Positions 51,632-61,096 of a stretch of DNA of 64,000 bases are shown one piece after another. The stretch spans positions 1-64,000 of the forward strand of contig NZ_JAGSXH010000016.1 of assembly GCF_018283645.1 (NCBI RefSeq), written 5' to 3'. The DNA is from Actinocrinis puniceicyclus. Its GTDB lineage: Bacteria; Actinomycetota; Actinomycetes; Streptomycetales; Catenulisporaceae. A model generated the notes under the pieces. That model was given only the letters and a program-made list of their open reading frames with translations. It did no database searches and was not told the origin of the DNA. Both the position numbers and the translations under genes were made by a program. How positions within the stretch are numbered: the stretch's first letter is position 1; each line of letters starts with the position of its first letter.

Positions 51632-52312
51632 TCAACGCCGCCATCGGCGTACGTAGTCGGGGACGGATGAGAATTCGGGCGCGAGGTCGGCAGCCGGGAC
51701 GGGATCGCACCAGGACTCGTTCAGCGGCACGGTTCCGGCCCATACCGGCAGCCCGACATCCGCCGGGTCGTCCTGCGGGCCACCCGCGGAGACCTTCGCC
51801 GAACACTGCGTGAGCGGCAGTTCAAGCACCGCGGTGGCTTGCAGCTCTCGCGCCGACGGGGGCCGGATCTCCTTCCAGCGCCCCGGCATCAGGCGCTCGC
51901 TGATGCGCTCCAGCGCCGCCAGTTTGGTCTGTCCGTGCAGTACGCAGCAGTGGCCGAGCACCAGCACCGAGCGGTAGTCCATCGAGGATTCGAATGCCGA
52001 TCTGGCGAGCACCAAGCCGTCCAGCAGCGTCACGGTGAAGCAGACCGGGGCGCCGGCGGCGCACAAACGAAACAGCCTGCTCGCCGCGGAGCCGTGGAAG
52101 AGCACCGTGTCCTGGTACCGGGCATAGGCGACCGGCAGCACGTACGGCTGACCGGTCTCGTCTGCGACTGAAAGGTGCCCGACGAGCCCGGCGTCGAGGA
52201 TCCCGCACAGCGTCCCCGAATCGGTGACGGCTTTCTCCGGCTGGCGGCGCAGCCGGGTCCTCGCGGAAGAACCCGGCGCCGCTGTGTCAGCGTTCATCGT
52301 CATGGTCGTCAT
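51632..52312 (-). CDS. pyridoxamine 5'-phosphate oxidase family flavin protein
   Basis: 226 aa. The split-barrel FMN fold is seen in GHLSVADETGQPYVLPVAYA, VLFHGSAASRLFRL and MDYRSVLVLGHC. Members bind FMN, F420 or haem; the exact activity is unknown. It lies between a PLP aminotransferase and an FAD oxidase (gaps of 24 and 39 bases), so it probably serves the same amine pathway. Several Met codons near the start (52312, 52303, 52297) make the exact start uncertain. Confidence 0.82.
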   Translation of the reverse strand: MTTMTMNADTAAPGSSARTRLRRQPEKAVTDSGTLCGILDAGLVGHLSVADETGQPYVLPVAYARYQDTVLFHGSAASRLFRLCAAGAPVCFTVTLLDGLVLARSAFESSMDYRSVLVLGHCCVLHGQTKLAALERISERLMPGRWKEIRPPSARELQATAVLELPLTQCSAKVSAGGPQDDPADVGLPVWAGTVPLNESWCDPVPAADLAPEFSSVPDYVRRWRR

Positions 52313-52336
52313 GGCAGGTATTACACGGGGCTCGTG

Positions 52337-53713
52337 TTACAGCCGAGTCCACGCTTCGGTGAGCACTGTGCGAAGGATCTGTTCGATCTCGTCGAAGGTG
52401 CCCTGGTCGGCGATCAGCGGCGGGGAAAGCTGCACCACCGGATCGCCGCGGTCGTCGGCCCGGCAGTAGAGGCCGTTGTCGAACAGCGCCTTCGACAGGT
52501 ACCCGTAGAGCACCCGCTCGCACTCCTCGTCGGAGAGCGTCTCCCTGGTCGCCTTGTCCTTGACCAGTTCGATGCCGTAGAAGAAGCCGTTGCCGCGCAC
52601 GTCGCCGACGATCGGAAGGTCGTGCAGGCGCTGGAGCGTCGCCAGGAACGCGCCCTCGTTGTCGAGCACGTGCTGGTTGAGGCCCTCGCGCTCGAAGATG
52701 TCCAGGTTCGCCAGCGCCACGGCCGCGGAGACGGGGTGCCCGCCGAAGGTGTAGCCGTGCAGGAAGGTGTTGTCGCGCTGGTAGAAGGGTTCGGCCAGCC
52801 GGTCGGAGATGATGCACGCGCCGATCGGCGAATAGCCGGAGGTCATGCCCTTGGCGCAGGTGATCATGTCCGGCACGTAATCGAACTTCTCGCAGCCGAA
52901 CATCGTGCCGAGCCGGCCGAAGGCGCAGATCACCTCGTCCGAAACGAGCAGTACATCGTATTTGTCGCAGATCTCGCGCACCCGCTGGAAATATCCGGGC
53001 GGCGGCGGGAAGCAGCCGCCGGCGTTCTGCACCGGTTCCAGCACGACCGCCGCGACCGTTTCCGGCCCCTCGAACAGGATCTGCTGCTCGATCCGGTCGG
53101 CGGCCCAGCGGCCGTAGGCCTCCGCGTCCCGGCCCAGTTCCTCGATCCCGGAGATCTCGGCGGCGCGGTAGAAGTTGGTGTTCGGCACCTTGTGCGCGCC
53201 CGGCACCAGCGGCTCGAACGGCGCCTTGAGCGCGGGCAGGCCGGTGATCGACAGGGCGCCCTGCGGCGTGCCGTGATACGCCACCGCGCGGGAGATCACC
53301 TTGTACTTGGTCGGCTTGCCGGTCAGCTTGAAGTACTGCTTGGCCAGCTTCCACGCGGTCTCGACCGCCTCGCCGCCGCCGGTGGTGAAGAAGACCTTGT
53401 TCAGCTCGCCCGGCGCGTAGTTCGCCAGCCGCTCGGCCAGTTCGACCGCCTTCGGGTGCGCGTAGGACCAGATCGGGAAGAAGGCCAGCTCCTGCGCCTG
53501 CTTGTACGCGGCCTCGGCGAGTTCGGCGCGGCCGTGTCCGGCCTGCACCACGAACAGGCCGGCGAGGCCGTCGAGGTAGCGGCGGCCCTGCGAGTCGAAG
53601 ATGTGGACGCCTTCGCCGCGCACGATCGTCGGGACGGGCGTGTCCTTGTAGGAGGACATGCGGGTGAAGTGCATCCACAGATGGTCGTAGGCGGCGGACT
53701 GGCTCGTACTCAT
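52337..53713 (-). CDS. class III aminotransferase, putrescine/GABA type
   Basis: 458 aa, PLP fold type I. FFTTGGGEAVETAWKLAKQY (PLP phosphate contact), LVSDEVICAFGRLGTMFG (Asp that binds the PLP nitrogen) and TCAKGMTSGYSPIGA, with the Schiff-base Lys, define the family. It most resembles SpuC/PuuE-type polyamine aminotransferases, which move an amino group from putrescine or GABA to pyruvate or 2-oxoglutarate. ATG 53713 overlaps the TGA of the lrp gene (ATGA). The longer frame upstream runs through lrp and is not used. Confidence 0.9.
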   Translation of the reverse strand: MSTSQSAAYDHLWMHFTRMSSYKDTPVPTIVRGEGVHIFDSQGRRYLDGLAGLFVVQAGHGRAELAEAAYKQAQELAFFPIWSYAHPKAVELAERLANYAPGELNKVFFTTGGGEAVETAWKLAKQYFKLTGKPTKYKVISRAVAYHGTPQGALSITGLPALKAPFEPLVPGAHKVPNTNFYRAAEISGIEELGRDAEAYGRWAADRIEQQILFEGPETVAAVVLEPVQNAGGCFPPPPGYFQRVREICDKYDVLLVSDEVICAFGRLGTMFGCEKFDYVPDMITCAKGMTSGYSPIGACIISDRLAEPFYQRDNTFLHGYTFGGHPVSAAVALANLDIFEREGLNQHVLDNEGAFLATLQRLHDLPIVGDVRGNGFFYGIELVKDKATRETLSDEECERVLYGYLSKALFDNGLYCRADDRGDPVVQLSPPLIADQGTFDEIEQILRTVLTEAWTRL

Positions 53714-54243
53714 CGGGTTCCCCAGGTATATGTCTGTTTGTGCAGCTTCAGGTAGACGAAGCTTTCGGTGCTGCGTACTTGCGGTATGGCGCGGATGCCC
53801 TTGTTGATGGTCTCCAGCAACTGGTCGTCGTCCTCGGCCACCACCTCGACCAGCAGGTCGAAGGAGCCCGCGGTGGCGACCACGTACGAGACCTCCGGCA
53901 TGGCGGTCAGCGCCTCGGCCACCGGCTCGACGTCGCCCTCGCAGCGGATGCCGATCATCGCCTCCCGGTTGAAGCCGACGGTCAGCGGATCGGTCACCGC
54001 GACGATCTGGATGACACCGGACTCCTGGAGCTTCTGGACCCGCTGGCGCACCGCCGCCTCGGACAGGCCCACGGCCTTGCCGATGGTGGCGTACGCCCGG
54101 CGGCCGTCCTGCTGAAGCTGCTCGATGATGGCTTTGGACAGATCGTCGAGTGCTGCCTGCTGCGCGCGGCGCCGGCGCAGTGGTTCGACTCGCGCGGCCG
54201 GCTGGCCGCCTTCCGCGTGTTCGTTCGGCACCTGGTCCATCAT
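53710..54243 (-). CDS. Lrp/AsnC family transcriptional regulator
   Basis: 177 aa. A winged helix-turn-helix (about 32-80: IIEQLQQDGRRAYATIGKAV, LSEAAVRQRVQKLQESGVI) and a C-terminal RAM/AsnC effector domain (VAVTDPLTVGFNREAMIGI, GSFDLLVEVVAEDDDQL). ATG 54243 is used, with 54240 as alternative and a TTG at 54279 possible. It is translationally coupled to the aminotransferase and divergent from the aldehyde dehydrogenase at 54428, so it probably controls both in response to an amino acid or amine. The 184-base region between them is AT-richer than average. Confidence 0.9.
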   Translation of the reverse strand: MMDQVPNEHAEGGQPAARVEPLRRRRAQQAALDDLSKAIIEQLQQDGRRAYATIGKAVGLSEAAVRQRVQKLQESGVIQIVAVTDPLTVGFNREAMIGIRCEGDVEPVAEALTAMPEVSYVVATAGSFDLLVEVVAEDDDQLLETINKGIRAIPQVRSTESFVYLKLHKQTYTWGTR

Positions 54244-54427
54244 GGGTGCAGATCCCGTCGCTTGGCAAGCCTCAACCAATGGAATTCGTGTTTCAAGGCG
54301 CTCCCAGTCACTGATTCCCTCGTTATTTCGTAGTACACGTATCGCTCGGCGGTCCGGTTCGAGCTAGGCTGACGGAAGGTGGGTTCGTCCCCCTCGTGCC
54401 CACAAGGATCATCGAGGAGAGTGCGCA

Positions 54428-55858
54428 ATGGAGCCGCGCGTGCTGCGCAACATCGTCGGCGGAAAGCCCGTCGAGACGGTCGGAGGGCGCACCAGCCCGA
54501 TCATCGACCCGGTGACCGAGGAGGTGATCGCGCACGCGCCGCTGTCCGGCCCCGAGGACGTGGACGCGGCGCTGAAGGTCGCCGCGGAGGCGTTTCGCCA
54601 GTGGCGCCGGGCGACCCCCGGCGAGCGGCAGCGCGCCCTGCTGAAACTCGCCGACGCGGTCGAGGTGCGGGCGGGCGAGTTCGCCGCGGTCGAATCGCGC
54701 AACACCGGCAAACCGCTGGGGCTGACCGAGACCGAGGAACTGGTCCCGATCGTGGACCAGTTGCGTTTCTTCGCGGGCGCGGCGCGGCTGCTGGAGGGCC
54801 GCGCGTCCGGCGAGTACATGGCGAACCACACCTCGATGGTGCGCCGCGAGCCGGTGGGGGTCTGCGCGCAGGTCACGCCCTGGAACTACCCGCTGCTGAT
54901 GGCCGTGTGGAAGATCGCGCCCGCGATCGCCGCCGGCAACGCGGTCGTGCTCAAGCCGTCCGACACCACGCCGATGTCCACGCTGCTGCTCGCCGAGGTC
55001 GCCCAGGAGTTCCTGCCGCCGGGCGTGTTCAACGTGGTGTGCGGCGACCGCGACACCGGCCGCGCGCTGGTGGAGCACCCGATCCCGGCGATGGCGTCGA
55101 TCACCGGCTCCGTGCGAGCGGGCATCGAGGTCGCGCAGACGGCCGCGAAGGACGTCAAGCGGGTGCACCTGGAGCTCGGCGGCAAGGCCCCGGTGCTCGT
55201 GTTCGAGGACGCGGACATCCCGGCGGCCGTCGAGGGCATCTCGGTGGCGGGGTATTTCAACGCCGGCCAGGACTGCACGGCCGCGACGCGGGTCCTGGTG
55301 CACGAATCGATCCACGACGAGTTCGTCCGGGCACTGACCGAGGCGGCACAGGCCACGAAGACCGGCCGCCCCGACGACGAGGACGTGCTTTACGGCCCGC
55401 TCAACAACGCCGGCCAGTTGGCGCGGGTGCACGGCTTCATCGAGCGGCTGCCCGAGCACGCGACCGTCACCACCGGCGGTCACCGGGTGGGCGAGACCGG
55501 GTTCTTCTACGCGCCGACGGTCGTGTCCGGGCTGAGGCAGGACGACGAGATCATCCAGAACGAGGTCTTCGGGCCGGTCATCACGGTACAGAAGTTCGCC
55601 GACGAGCAAGAGGCCGTCGAATACGCCAACGGCACGGTCTACGGCCTGGCGTCCTCGGTGTGGACGAAGGATCACGCGCGCGCGCTGCGCTGTTCCCGCG
55701 ACCTGGACTTCGGCTGCGTGTGGATCAACACGCACATCCCGCTGGTCGCGGAGATGCCGCACGGTGGCTTCGGGCAGTCCGGCTATGGCAAGGACCTGTC
55801 GATGTACGGCCTGGAGGATTACACGCGCGTCAAGCACGTGATGTCGAGCATCGGCTGA
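54428..55858 (+). CDS. aldehyde dehydrogenase, gamma-aminobutyraldehyde type
   Basis: 476 aa, NAD(P)-dependent. Catalytic Cys283 (NAGQDCTAATR) and general-base Glu249 (HLELGGKAP) are present, as is the cofactor segment TPWNYPLLMAVWKIAPA. It resembles PatD/PuuC enzymes that turn 4-aminobutyraldehyde into GABA, the step after the divergent aminotransferase or oxidase. GAGGAGA precedes ATG 54428. It shares about half its residues by eye with the second dehydrogenase at 58190. Confidence 0.92.
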   Translation: MEPRVLRNIVGGKPVETVGGRTSPIIDPVTEEVIAHAPLSGPEDVDAALKVAAEAFRQWRRATPGERQRALLKLADAVEVRAGEFAAVESRNTGKPLGLTETEELVPIVDQLRFFAGAARLLEGRASGEYMANHTSMVRREPVGVCAQVTPWNYPLLMAVWKIAPAIAAGNAVVLKPSDTTPMSTLLLAEVAQEFLPPGVFNVVCGDRDTGRALVEHPIPAMASITGSVRAGIEVAQTAAKDVKRVHLELGGKAPVLVFEDADIPAAVEGISVAGYFNAGQDCTAATRVLVHESIHDEFVRALTEAAQATKTGRPDDEDVLYGPLNNAGQLARVHGFIERLPEHATVTTGGHRVGETGFFYAPTVVSGLRQDDEIIQNEVFGPVITVQKFADEQEAVEYANGTVYGLASSVWTKDHARALRCSRDLDFGCVWINTHIPLVAEMPHGGFGQSGYGKDLSMYGLEDYTRVKHVMSSIG

Positions 55859-56142
55859 CGGTCGCCGTCGGCGCCCGGGGACATCGACGACGTCAAGTCC
55901 GTTTCCCGCCAGCGCGTCGCGGTCGATTCTGCCACGCCGGCGGCATGGACGTGAACATGCCGTGAACATGGGTCGCCACCCACAGGAGAACAAGGACACG
56001 CAGGTCCGCGCCGCGTTCCGGATCCACAGATCCTGACCAAGTGCCGGCGCGGCGCGGACCGCGGTCGTGGAACATCGGGCCAGGCGGTTGCGCGCGTCAC
56101 TGCTTCGGGTGGCGAACCCGTGCGTTGCCGCCCGCGCAGCGC

Positions 56143-57822
56143 TCAGCGGTCGCGCACGGCGTCGAGGGCGAGCAGGGCGACATGCAGGGAGAGGCAGGAC
56201 TCGACCGAATCCAGGTCGACGCCGAGAACCCGTTCGATCCGGTGTAAGCGTTCGTAGAAGCTTGGCCGGGAAAGGTGCGCTGCGTCCGCTGCGGCGCTCT
56301 TGTTCCTGCCCTGATCCAGATAGATGCCGAGCATGGCGACGAGGTTCGTGCCGCGTTCGGTGTCATAGGCCAGCAGCGGGCCGAGTTCGCGCTCGACGTA
56401 GGTCTGGAGTCTGGCGTCGTCCCGCAGCAGGTGTAGCAGGCCCCTGAGTCGCACGTCGACGAGCCGGTGGTACGCGGGACCGCCGACCTGGCGGATCGCC
56501 GCGTCGGCGACCTGGACCGCTTCCAGCAGCGAGCGGCGCGCGTCGCGTACCGCGCCGACGCTGGTACCGACCGCGATGGCGAAGTCCGCGCCCTCCGGCC
56601 CGGCCAGCCGGCGCACCGTCGCCGCGAACGAGCCCAGCGCCGTGTCCTCGCGGTCCTGCGCCCCGAGCGCCAGCAGCAGCCCGACCGAGCTGTCGTCCAC
56701 CGAGCCGATCAGCGCGGACAGCCGCTTCTCCCGCACGGCCGCCGCCGCCTGGTCGGTCAGCTCCCGCAGCCGCGCCTGGTTCTCGATCGTCGCGCCCTGA
56801 ATCGACGCGCCCTGAACCGGCGACGCGTGCGACGAACCGCGCAGGCGCAGCACGATGCCGACCAGACGCCTTCCGTCGAGCCCGACGCCGATGGCGCGGG
56901 CCCGCAACGCCACCTCGGCCGCCGAGTGGTCGTGGTTCAGGATCGCGGTCAGCAGGGTGCGGTGCGTCTGCCGCTCCAGCGATTCGCGGTCGCGCTGCAT
57001 CAGCCGGTTGAGCGCGAGCGTCGCCGCGCCGCGCTCGGCGAGCATGACGAGGCGGGTGGGTGCGGGCGCCGCGACCCCGTCGCACACGATCACCAGCCGG
57101 CCCCAGTCCTGCCCGCGTGCGCCCACCACCGTGGTCAGCCAGCCGGAACGCTCGTCGTACGCGGTGCGCGAGGCGGGGCGAACGGCGCGCGAGCGGCCCT
57201 CCCAGCCGTCGAGCAGCGCCTCGTCCGTGGAACCCGTCGCGTCGTAGACCAGCACCTGGTGCGCCAGGTTCTCCAGCACCACCGGGCGGTCGGCCATCTT
57301 GGCGATCTGCCGCACCACCTCACTCGGCTCGGCGCCCTCGACCGCCAGTTCGGTGAAGGTCTGGTGAACCTCTTCCGAGGCGCGCAGTTCGGCCAGCTGG
57401 GTGTCGATGATGCGCGCGTGCACGGCTTCGGTGATCGTGACGAAACGTGTGTCGCGGCCCAGGGTGATCACCGGCAGCCGGTGCTTCTCGGCGGCCAGCA
57501 GCAGGGGCTTCGGCGGAGCCTGCGGGTAGCGGCGGCCCAGCTCGACCACGAGTCCCGCCGCGCCGAGCCCGGCCAGGTCCGCGATGAACCGCGCCAGCGC
57601 CTCGCGCTCCTCCGGCCACGCGATCGCGGTGGAGAGCACCAGCTCACCGCCGCGCAGGATCTCCTGCACGTCGGTCAGCTCGGTCACGTGCACCCAGCGC
57701 ACCCGCCGGTCCAGCCCCGCGGCGCCCGCGACGACGCGCGGGTTGCCCTGCCGCACCGCGTCGAGCGCGAGCACTTCGGCGACGGTCGGGAATCCGGGGT
57801 GTATGGCGGTGTCGTCGGGCAT
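56143..57822 (-). CDS. PucR family transcriptional regulator
   Basis: 559 aa. N-terminal PucR domain (about 12-125: PTVAEVLALDAVRQGNPRVV, LRGGELVLSTAIAW), a central GGDEF-like CdaR domain (about 285-430) and the C-terminal PucR helix-turn-helix (about 490-550: VAMLGIYLDQGRNKSAAADA, SRPSFYERLHRIERVLG). It sits between two polyamine-type aldehyde dehydrogenases; Streptomyces EpuRI, a PucR-type regulator of polyamine catabolism, has a comparable context. Leu526, inside the DNA-binding helix, is a rare TTA codon (56245-56247). Confidence 0.92.
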   Translation of the reverse strand: MPDDTAIHPGFPTVAEVLALDAVRQGNPRVVAGAAGLDRRVRWVHVTELTDVQEILRGGELVLSTAIAWPEEREALARFIADLAGLGAAGLVVELGRRYPQAPPKPLLLAAEKHRLPVITLGRDTRFVTITEAVHARIIDTQLAELRASEEVHQTFTELAVEGAEPSEVVRQIAKMADRPVVLENLAHQVLVYDATGSTDEALLDGWEGRSRAVRPASRTAYDERSGWLTTVVGARGQDWGRLVIVCDGVAAPAPTRLVMLAERGAATLALNRLMQRDRESLERQTHRTLLTAILNHDHSAAEVALRARAIGVGLDGRRLVGIVLRLRGSSHASPVQGASIQGATIENQARLRELTDQAAAAVREKRLSALIGSVDDSSVGLLLALGAQDREDTALGSFAATVRRLAGPEGADFAIAVGTSVGAVRDARRSLLEAVQVADAAIRQVGGPAYHRLVDVRLRGLLHLLRDDARLQTYVERELGPLLAYDTERGTNLVAMLGIYLDQGRNKSAAADAAHLSRPSFYERLHRIERVLGVDLDSVESCLSLHVALLALDAVRDR

Positions 57823-58189
57823 CGGCGGCCTTCGCGGGCGTGGGAGGAGGTGGGCGCGTGCGAGGTGCCGTTCACGCGCCGGTCATGCGCGGCAGGACAC
57901 AGTGTTCGGTCCCCGCCGCGGTGGGATGCACTCTGACACCTGGACGCGGCGCAGGCAAGTGCCCGAAGGTGGGCGCAGTCGGTTACGGGCTCATCTAGAT
58001 TCCGTTGCCGAAGCGAATTCGCCCTGCGGAATCCCTTGTTCCAGGCGCGACAGTCTGTCACGATCCACGGTTATGAGCCGAATGGCCTACGGAAGATGCC
58101 TCGTGAGGGCGGCCGACAGGTTGTGAACCGCGAGGCGCCCTGACCGGCAGTCCACCACGAAGCGACCACACAGGTCCGGGAGCGTACGC
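57823..58189. other. divergent pucR/aldehyde dehydrogenase control region
   Basis: A 367-base region with no supported gene. It must hold promoters for both flanking genes and probably PucR sites, but I see no clear operator palindrome or -35/-10 pair. Confidence 0.4.
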
Positions 58190-59677
58190 GTGCACCAGTA
58201 CATCGGCGGCGGGCTCAGGAAGGCCCGCGGCGGTGAGTCCCAGGCGGTCGTCGACCCGGCGACGGGCCGGACGCTCGTCCTGGCCGATCGCGCCTCCCCG
58301 GCCGACGTCGAGGACGCGGTCGCCGCGGCCCGCCGCGCGTTCCCGCAGTGGTCGCGCGCCACGCCGGGCGAGCGCTCCGCGGCGCTGCACGAGCTCGCGC
58401 GGATCCTCGGTGAACGGGCGGACGAGTTGGCCCGCACCGAGTCATCGCAGACCGGAAAGCCGATCCGGCTCAGCGCGGGCTTCGACGTGCCGGGCACCGT
58501 GGACAACGCGGCGTTCTTCGCGGGCGCGGCCCGGCATCCCGAAGGCAAGGCGCAGGGGGAGTACTCGGCCGACCACACCTCCGCGATCCGGCGCGAAGCG
58601 GTCGGCGTCGTCGGGTCGATCGCGCCCTGGAACTACCCGCTGCAGATGGCCGCATGGAAGATCCTGCCGGCGATCGCGGCCGGCAACACGATCGTCCTCA
58701 AACCCGCGGAGACAACCCCGCTCACCGCCCTGCTGTTCGCACAGGCGTGCACGCAGGCCGGCATCCCGGACGGCGTGGTGAACGTCGTGACGGGCCGCGG
58801 GCCGGTCGCCGGTGAGGCGCTGGTCTCGCACCCGGACGTCGACATGGTCTCGTTCACCGGCTCGACCCCGGTCGGCAAGCGGGTCGCGCGGCTGGCCGCG
58901 GACACGGTCAAGCGCGTGCACCTTGAGCTCGGCGGAAAGGCGCCGTTCGTCGTGTTCGAGGACGCAGACCTCGAAGCGGCGATCCACGGCGCGGTCGCCG
59001 GCTCGCTGATCAACACCGGGCAGGACTGCACCGCCGCGACCCGCGCATACGTGCACCGGTCGCTGTTCGACGACTTCGTCGACGGCGTCGCCGAACTGTA
59101 CGGCAGGGTGCGGCTCGGCGACCCCTTCGACGAGGCGACCGACCTCGGGCCGCTCGGCTCCGAGCGGCAGCGCGAGCGCGTGCACGGCTTCGTGCAACGA
59201 GCGGTGGGCGAGGGGGCGAAGCTCGTCGCCGGCGGCGAGCCGCCCGCCGAACTGGCGGCGACCCCGTGGGCTTCGGGCGCCTACTACCGGCCGACCCTCA
59301 TCACCGGCGCCCCCCAGGACTCCGAGATCGTCCGACAGGAGATCTTCGGCCCCGTACTCGTCGCGCTGCCCTTCGACGGCGACGACGATGCGATCCGGCT
59401 GGCCAACGACACCCCGTTCGGCCTGGCCGCCTCGGCGTGGACCAAGGACCTGGTCCGCGCGCACCGCGCAAGCCGCGAGATCAGAGCCGGCTGCGTATGG
59501 ATCAACGACCACATCCCGATCATCAGCGAGATGCCGCACGGCGGATTCAAGCAGTCCGGCTATGGTAAGGACTTGTCGGCGTATTCCATGGAGGAGTACA
59601 CGCAGGTCAAGCACGTAATGCATGACCTCACCGGCACATCGCGCAAAGCCTGGCATCGTACGATTTTCGAGTTGTGA
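58190..59677 (+). CDS. aldehyde dehydrogenase (second), aminobutyraldehyde type
   Basis: 495 aa. Catalytic Cys280 (NTGQDCTAATR) and Glu246 (HLELGGKAP). It ends PHGGFKQSGYGKDLSAYSME, as in betaine/aminobutyraldehyde dehydrogenases. GTG 58190 is the start. It precedes the PotDABC-type transporter by 108 bases and may be co-transcribed with it, linking uptake of a polyamine to oxidation of its aldehyde. It differs from the dehydrogenase at 54428 mostly in the N-terminal third. Confidence 0.92.
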   Translation: MHQYIGGGLRKARGGESQAVVDPATGRTLVLADRASPADVEDAVAAARRAFPQWSRATPGERSAALHELARILGERADELARTESSQTGKPIRLSAGFDVPGTVDNAAFFAGAARHPEGKAQGEYSADHTSAIRREAVGVVGSIAPWNYPLQMAAWKILPAIAAGNTIVLKPAETTPLTALLFAQACTQAGIPDGVVNVVTGRGPVAGEALVSHPDVDMVSFTGSTPVGKRVARLAADTVKRVHLELGGKAPFVVFEDADLEAAIHGAVAGSLINTGQDCTAATRAYVHRSLFDDFVDGVAELYGRVRLGDPFDEATDLGPLGSERQRERVHGFVQRAVGEGAKLVAGGEPPAELAATPWASGAYYRPTLITGAPQDSEIVRQEIFGPVLVALPFDGDDDAIRLANDTPFGLAASAWTKDLVRAHRASREIRAGCVWINDHIPIISEMPHGGFKQSGYGKDLSAYSMEEYTQVKHVMHDLTGTSRKAWHRTIFEL

Positions 59678-59785
59678 CCGCCGGGTGGCCGAGCCGCCCT
59701 CTCATCTCTCGACCTCTCCACCGCGCCCAGGGCGCGTGACGGGACTGATATACCCCCACGTCTCCACCAGGAAAGGCCCTCCACG

Positions 59786-61096
59786 ATGTCCGAGGCCGCA
59801 CGCTCCGAAAACACAGGTACGCCGCAGCAGCGGGAGGAGGCGCAGGAGCAGGCTCAGCTCCTCGCCCGCGCCGCCCGCGCAGGCGCGATGCGACGTACCT
59901 CAGCGACCTACGCCCAGTCCGCGGCGACGACCCGGCGCTCCCTGCTGCGCAACGCCGCACTCGGCGGCCTCGCCGTGGCCGGGGCGGGTTCGCTCGCGGC
60001 CTGCGGCACCGCGCCCGCGCACAAGAGCGTCCCGGCCACTGAGGCCACCGGGCACGCCGGCACCGACTTCTCGGCGACGGAGAAGGTGATCAACTTCTCC
60101 AACTGGCCCGCCTACATCGACATCGACTCGAACGACAAGAACAAGCACCCGACGCTGGACCAGTTCAAGGAGCAGACCGGGATCACGGTCAAGTACACCG
60201 AGGACATCAACGACAACAACGAGTTCTACACGACGATCGACCCGATGCTCGCGGCCGGGAAGGACACCGGCCGTGACCTGATCGTCATGTCGGACTACAT
60301 GATTCCGAAGCTGCGCGAGAACAACTACATCCAGAAGCTGGACCTGTCGAACATCCCCAACCACGGCAACATGACGGCGCAGATGGCGAACGTGCCGGTG
60401 GACCCGGGACGCAAGTACACCGTGCCGTGGGCCTCCGGGTTCACCGTCATCGCCTACAACGCCAAGCTGATCTCCACGCCGATCACCTCGATCACGGAGC
60501 TGTTCACCCGCCCGGACCTCAAGGGCAAGGTCTCCCTGATGGCGGAGATGGAGGACACGATCGCGTTCGCGCTGTTCGCCCTCGGCAAGGACCCGGCGAA
60601 GTTCACCGACGACGACTTCAACGCCGCGATCGCCTACATCCAGAAGGCGAAGGACGCCGGCCAGGTGCGCGCCTACTCCGGCAACGACTACCTGTCCGAC
60701 TTCACCCAGGGAAACACGGTCGTGACCATGGCCTACTCCGGTGACGTGGCCGCGCTCGGCGTGGACTACCTCAAGACGGTCTTCCCGAAGGAGGGGTCAC
60801 TGTCCTGGTATGACAACATGTGCATCCCGAACTACGCCCGGCACAAGGCGAACGCCGAGAAGCTGATGAACTACTACCTGCAGCCGAAGGTCGCCGCCGA
60901 GCTGGACGACTACATCGACTACATCCCGGTCGTCGAGGGCGCCGTCGACGCGCTCAAGACCCTGGACGCCTCGGCCGCCTCGAACCCGCTGATCGTGCCG
61001 ACCGCGCAGGAACTGGCCACGGCCAGGCAGTTCATGGCGATCAGCGTCGCGAAGCTCGACGAGTACACCAAGAAGTACCTCCAGGTGACCGGCTGA
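59786..61096 (+). CDS. polyamine ABC transporter substrate-binding lipoprotein (PotD-like)
   Basis: 436 aa. A long N-terminus (about 1-48) precedes a twin-arginine signal TTRRSLLRNAALGGLAVAG with lipobox LAAC (Cys at about 73), so it is probably a Tat-exported lipoprotein. The mature part starts KVINFSNWPAYIDID, a PotD/PotF hallmark; DLIVMSDYMIPKL, YSGDVAAL and YIPVVEGAVDAL follow. GGAAAGG precedes ATG 59786. Its stop overlaps the potA start (TGATG). Confidence 0.93.
   Translation: MSEAARSENTGTPQQREEAQEQAQLLARAARAGAMRRTSATYAQSAATTRRSLLRNAALGGLAVAGAGSLAACGTAPAHKSVPATEATGHAGTDFSATEKVINFSNWPAYIDIDSNDKNKHPTLDQFKEQTGITVKYTEDINDNNEFYTTIDPMLAAGKDTGRDLIVMSDYMIPKLRENNYIQKLDLSNIPNHGNMTAQMANVPVDPGRKYTVPWASGFTVIAYNAKLISTPITSITELFTRPDLKGKVSLMAEMEDTIAFALFALGKDPAKFTDDDFNAAIAYIQKAKDAGQVRAYSGNDYLSDFTQGNTVVTMAYSGDVAALGVDYLKTVFPKEGSLSWYDNMCIPNYARHKANAEKLMNYYLQPKVAAELDDYIDYIPVVEGAVDALKTLDASAASNPLIVPTAQELATARQFMAISVAKLDEYTKKYLQVTG

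Noticed and set aside
53714-54268. Aminotransferase extended upstream by about 185 residues
   Set aside because: That frame runs through the lrp gene, which has clear domains; ATG 53713 gives the normal start.
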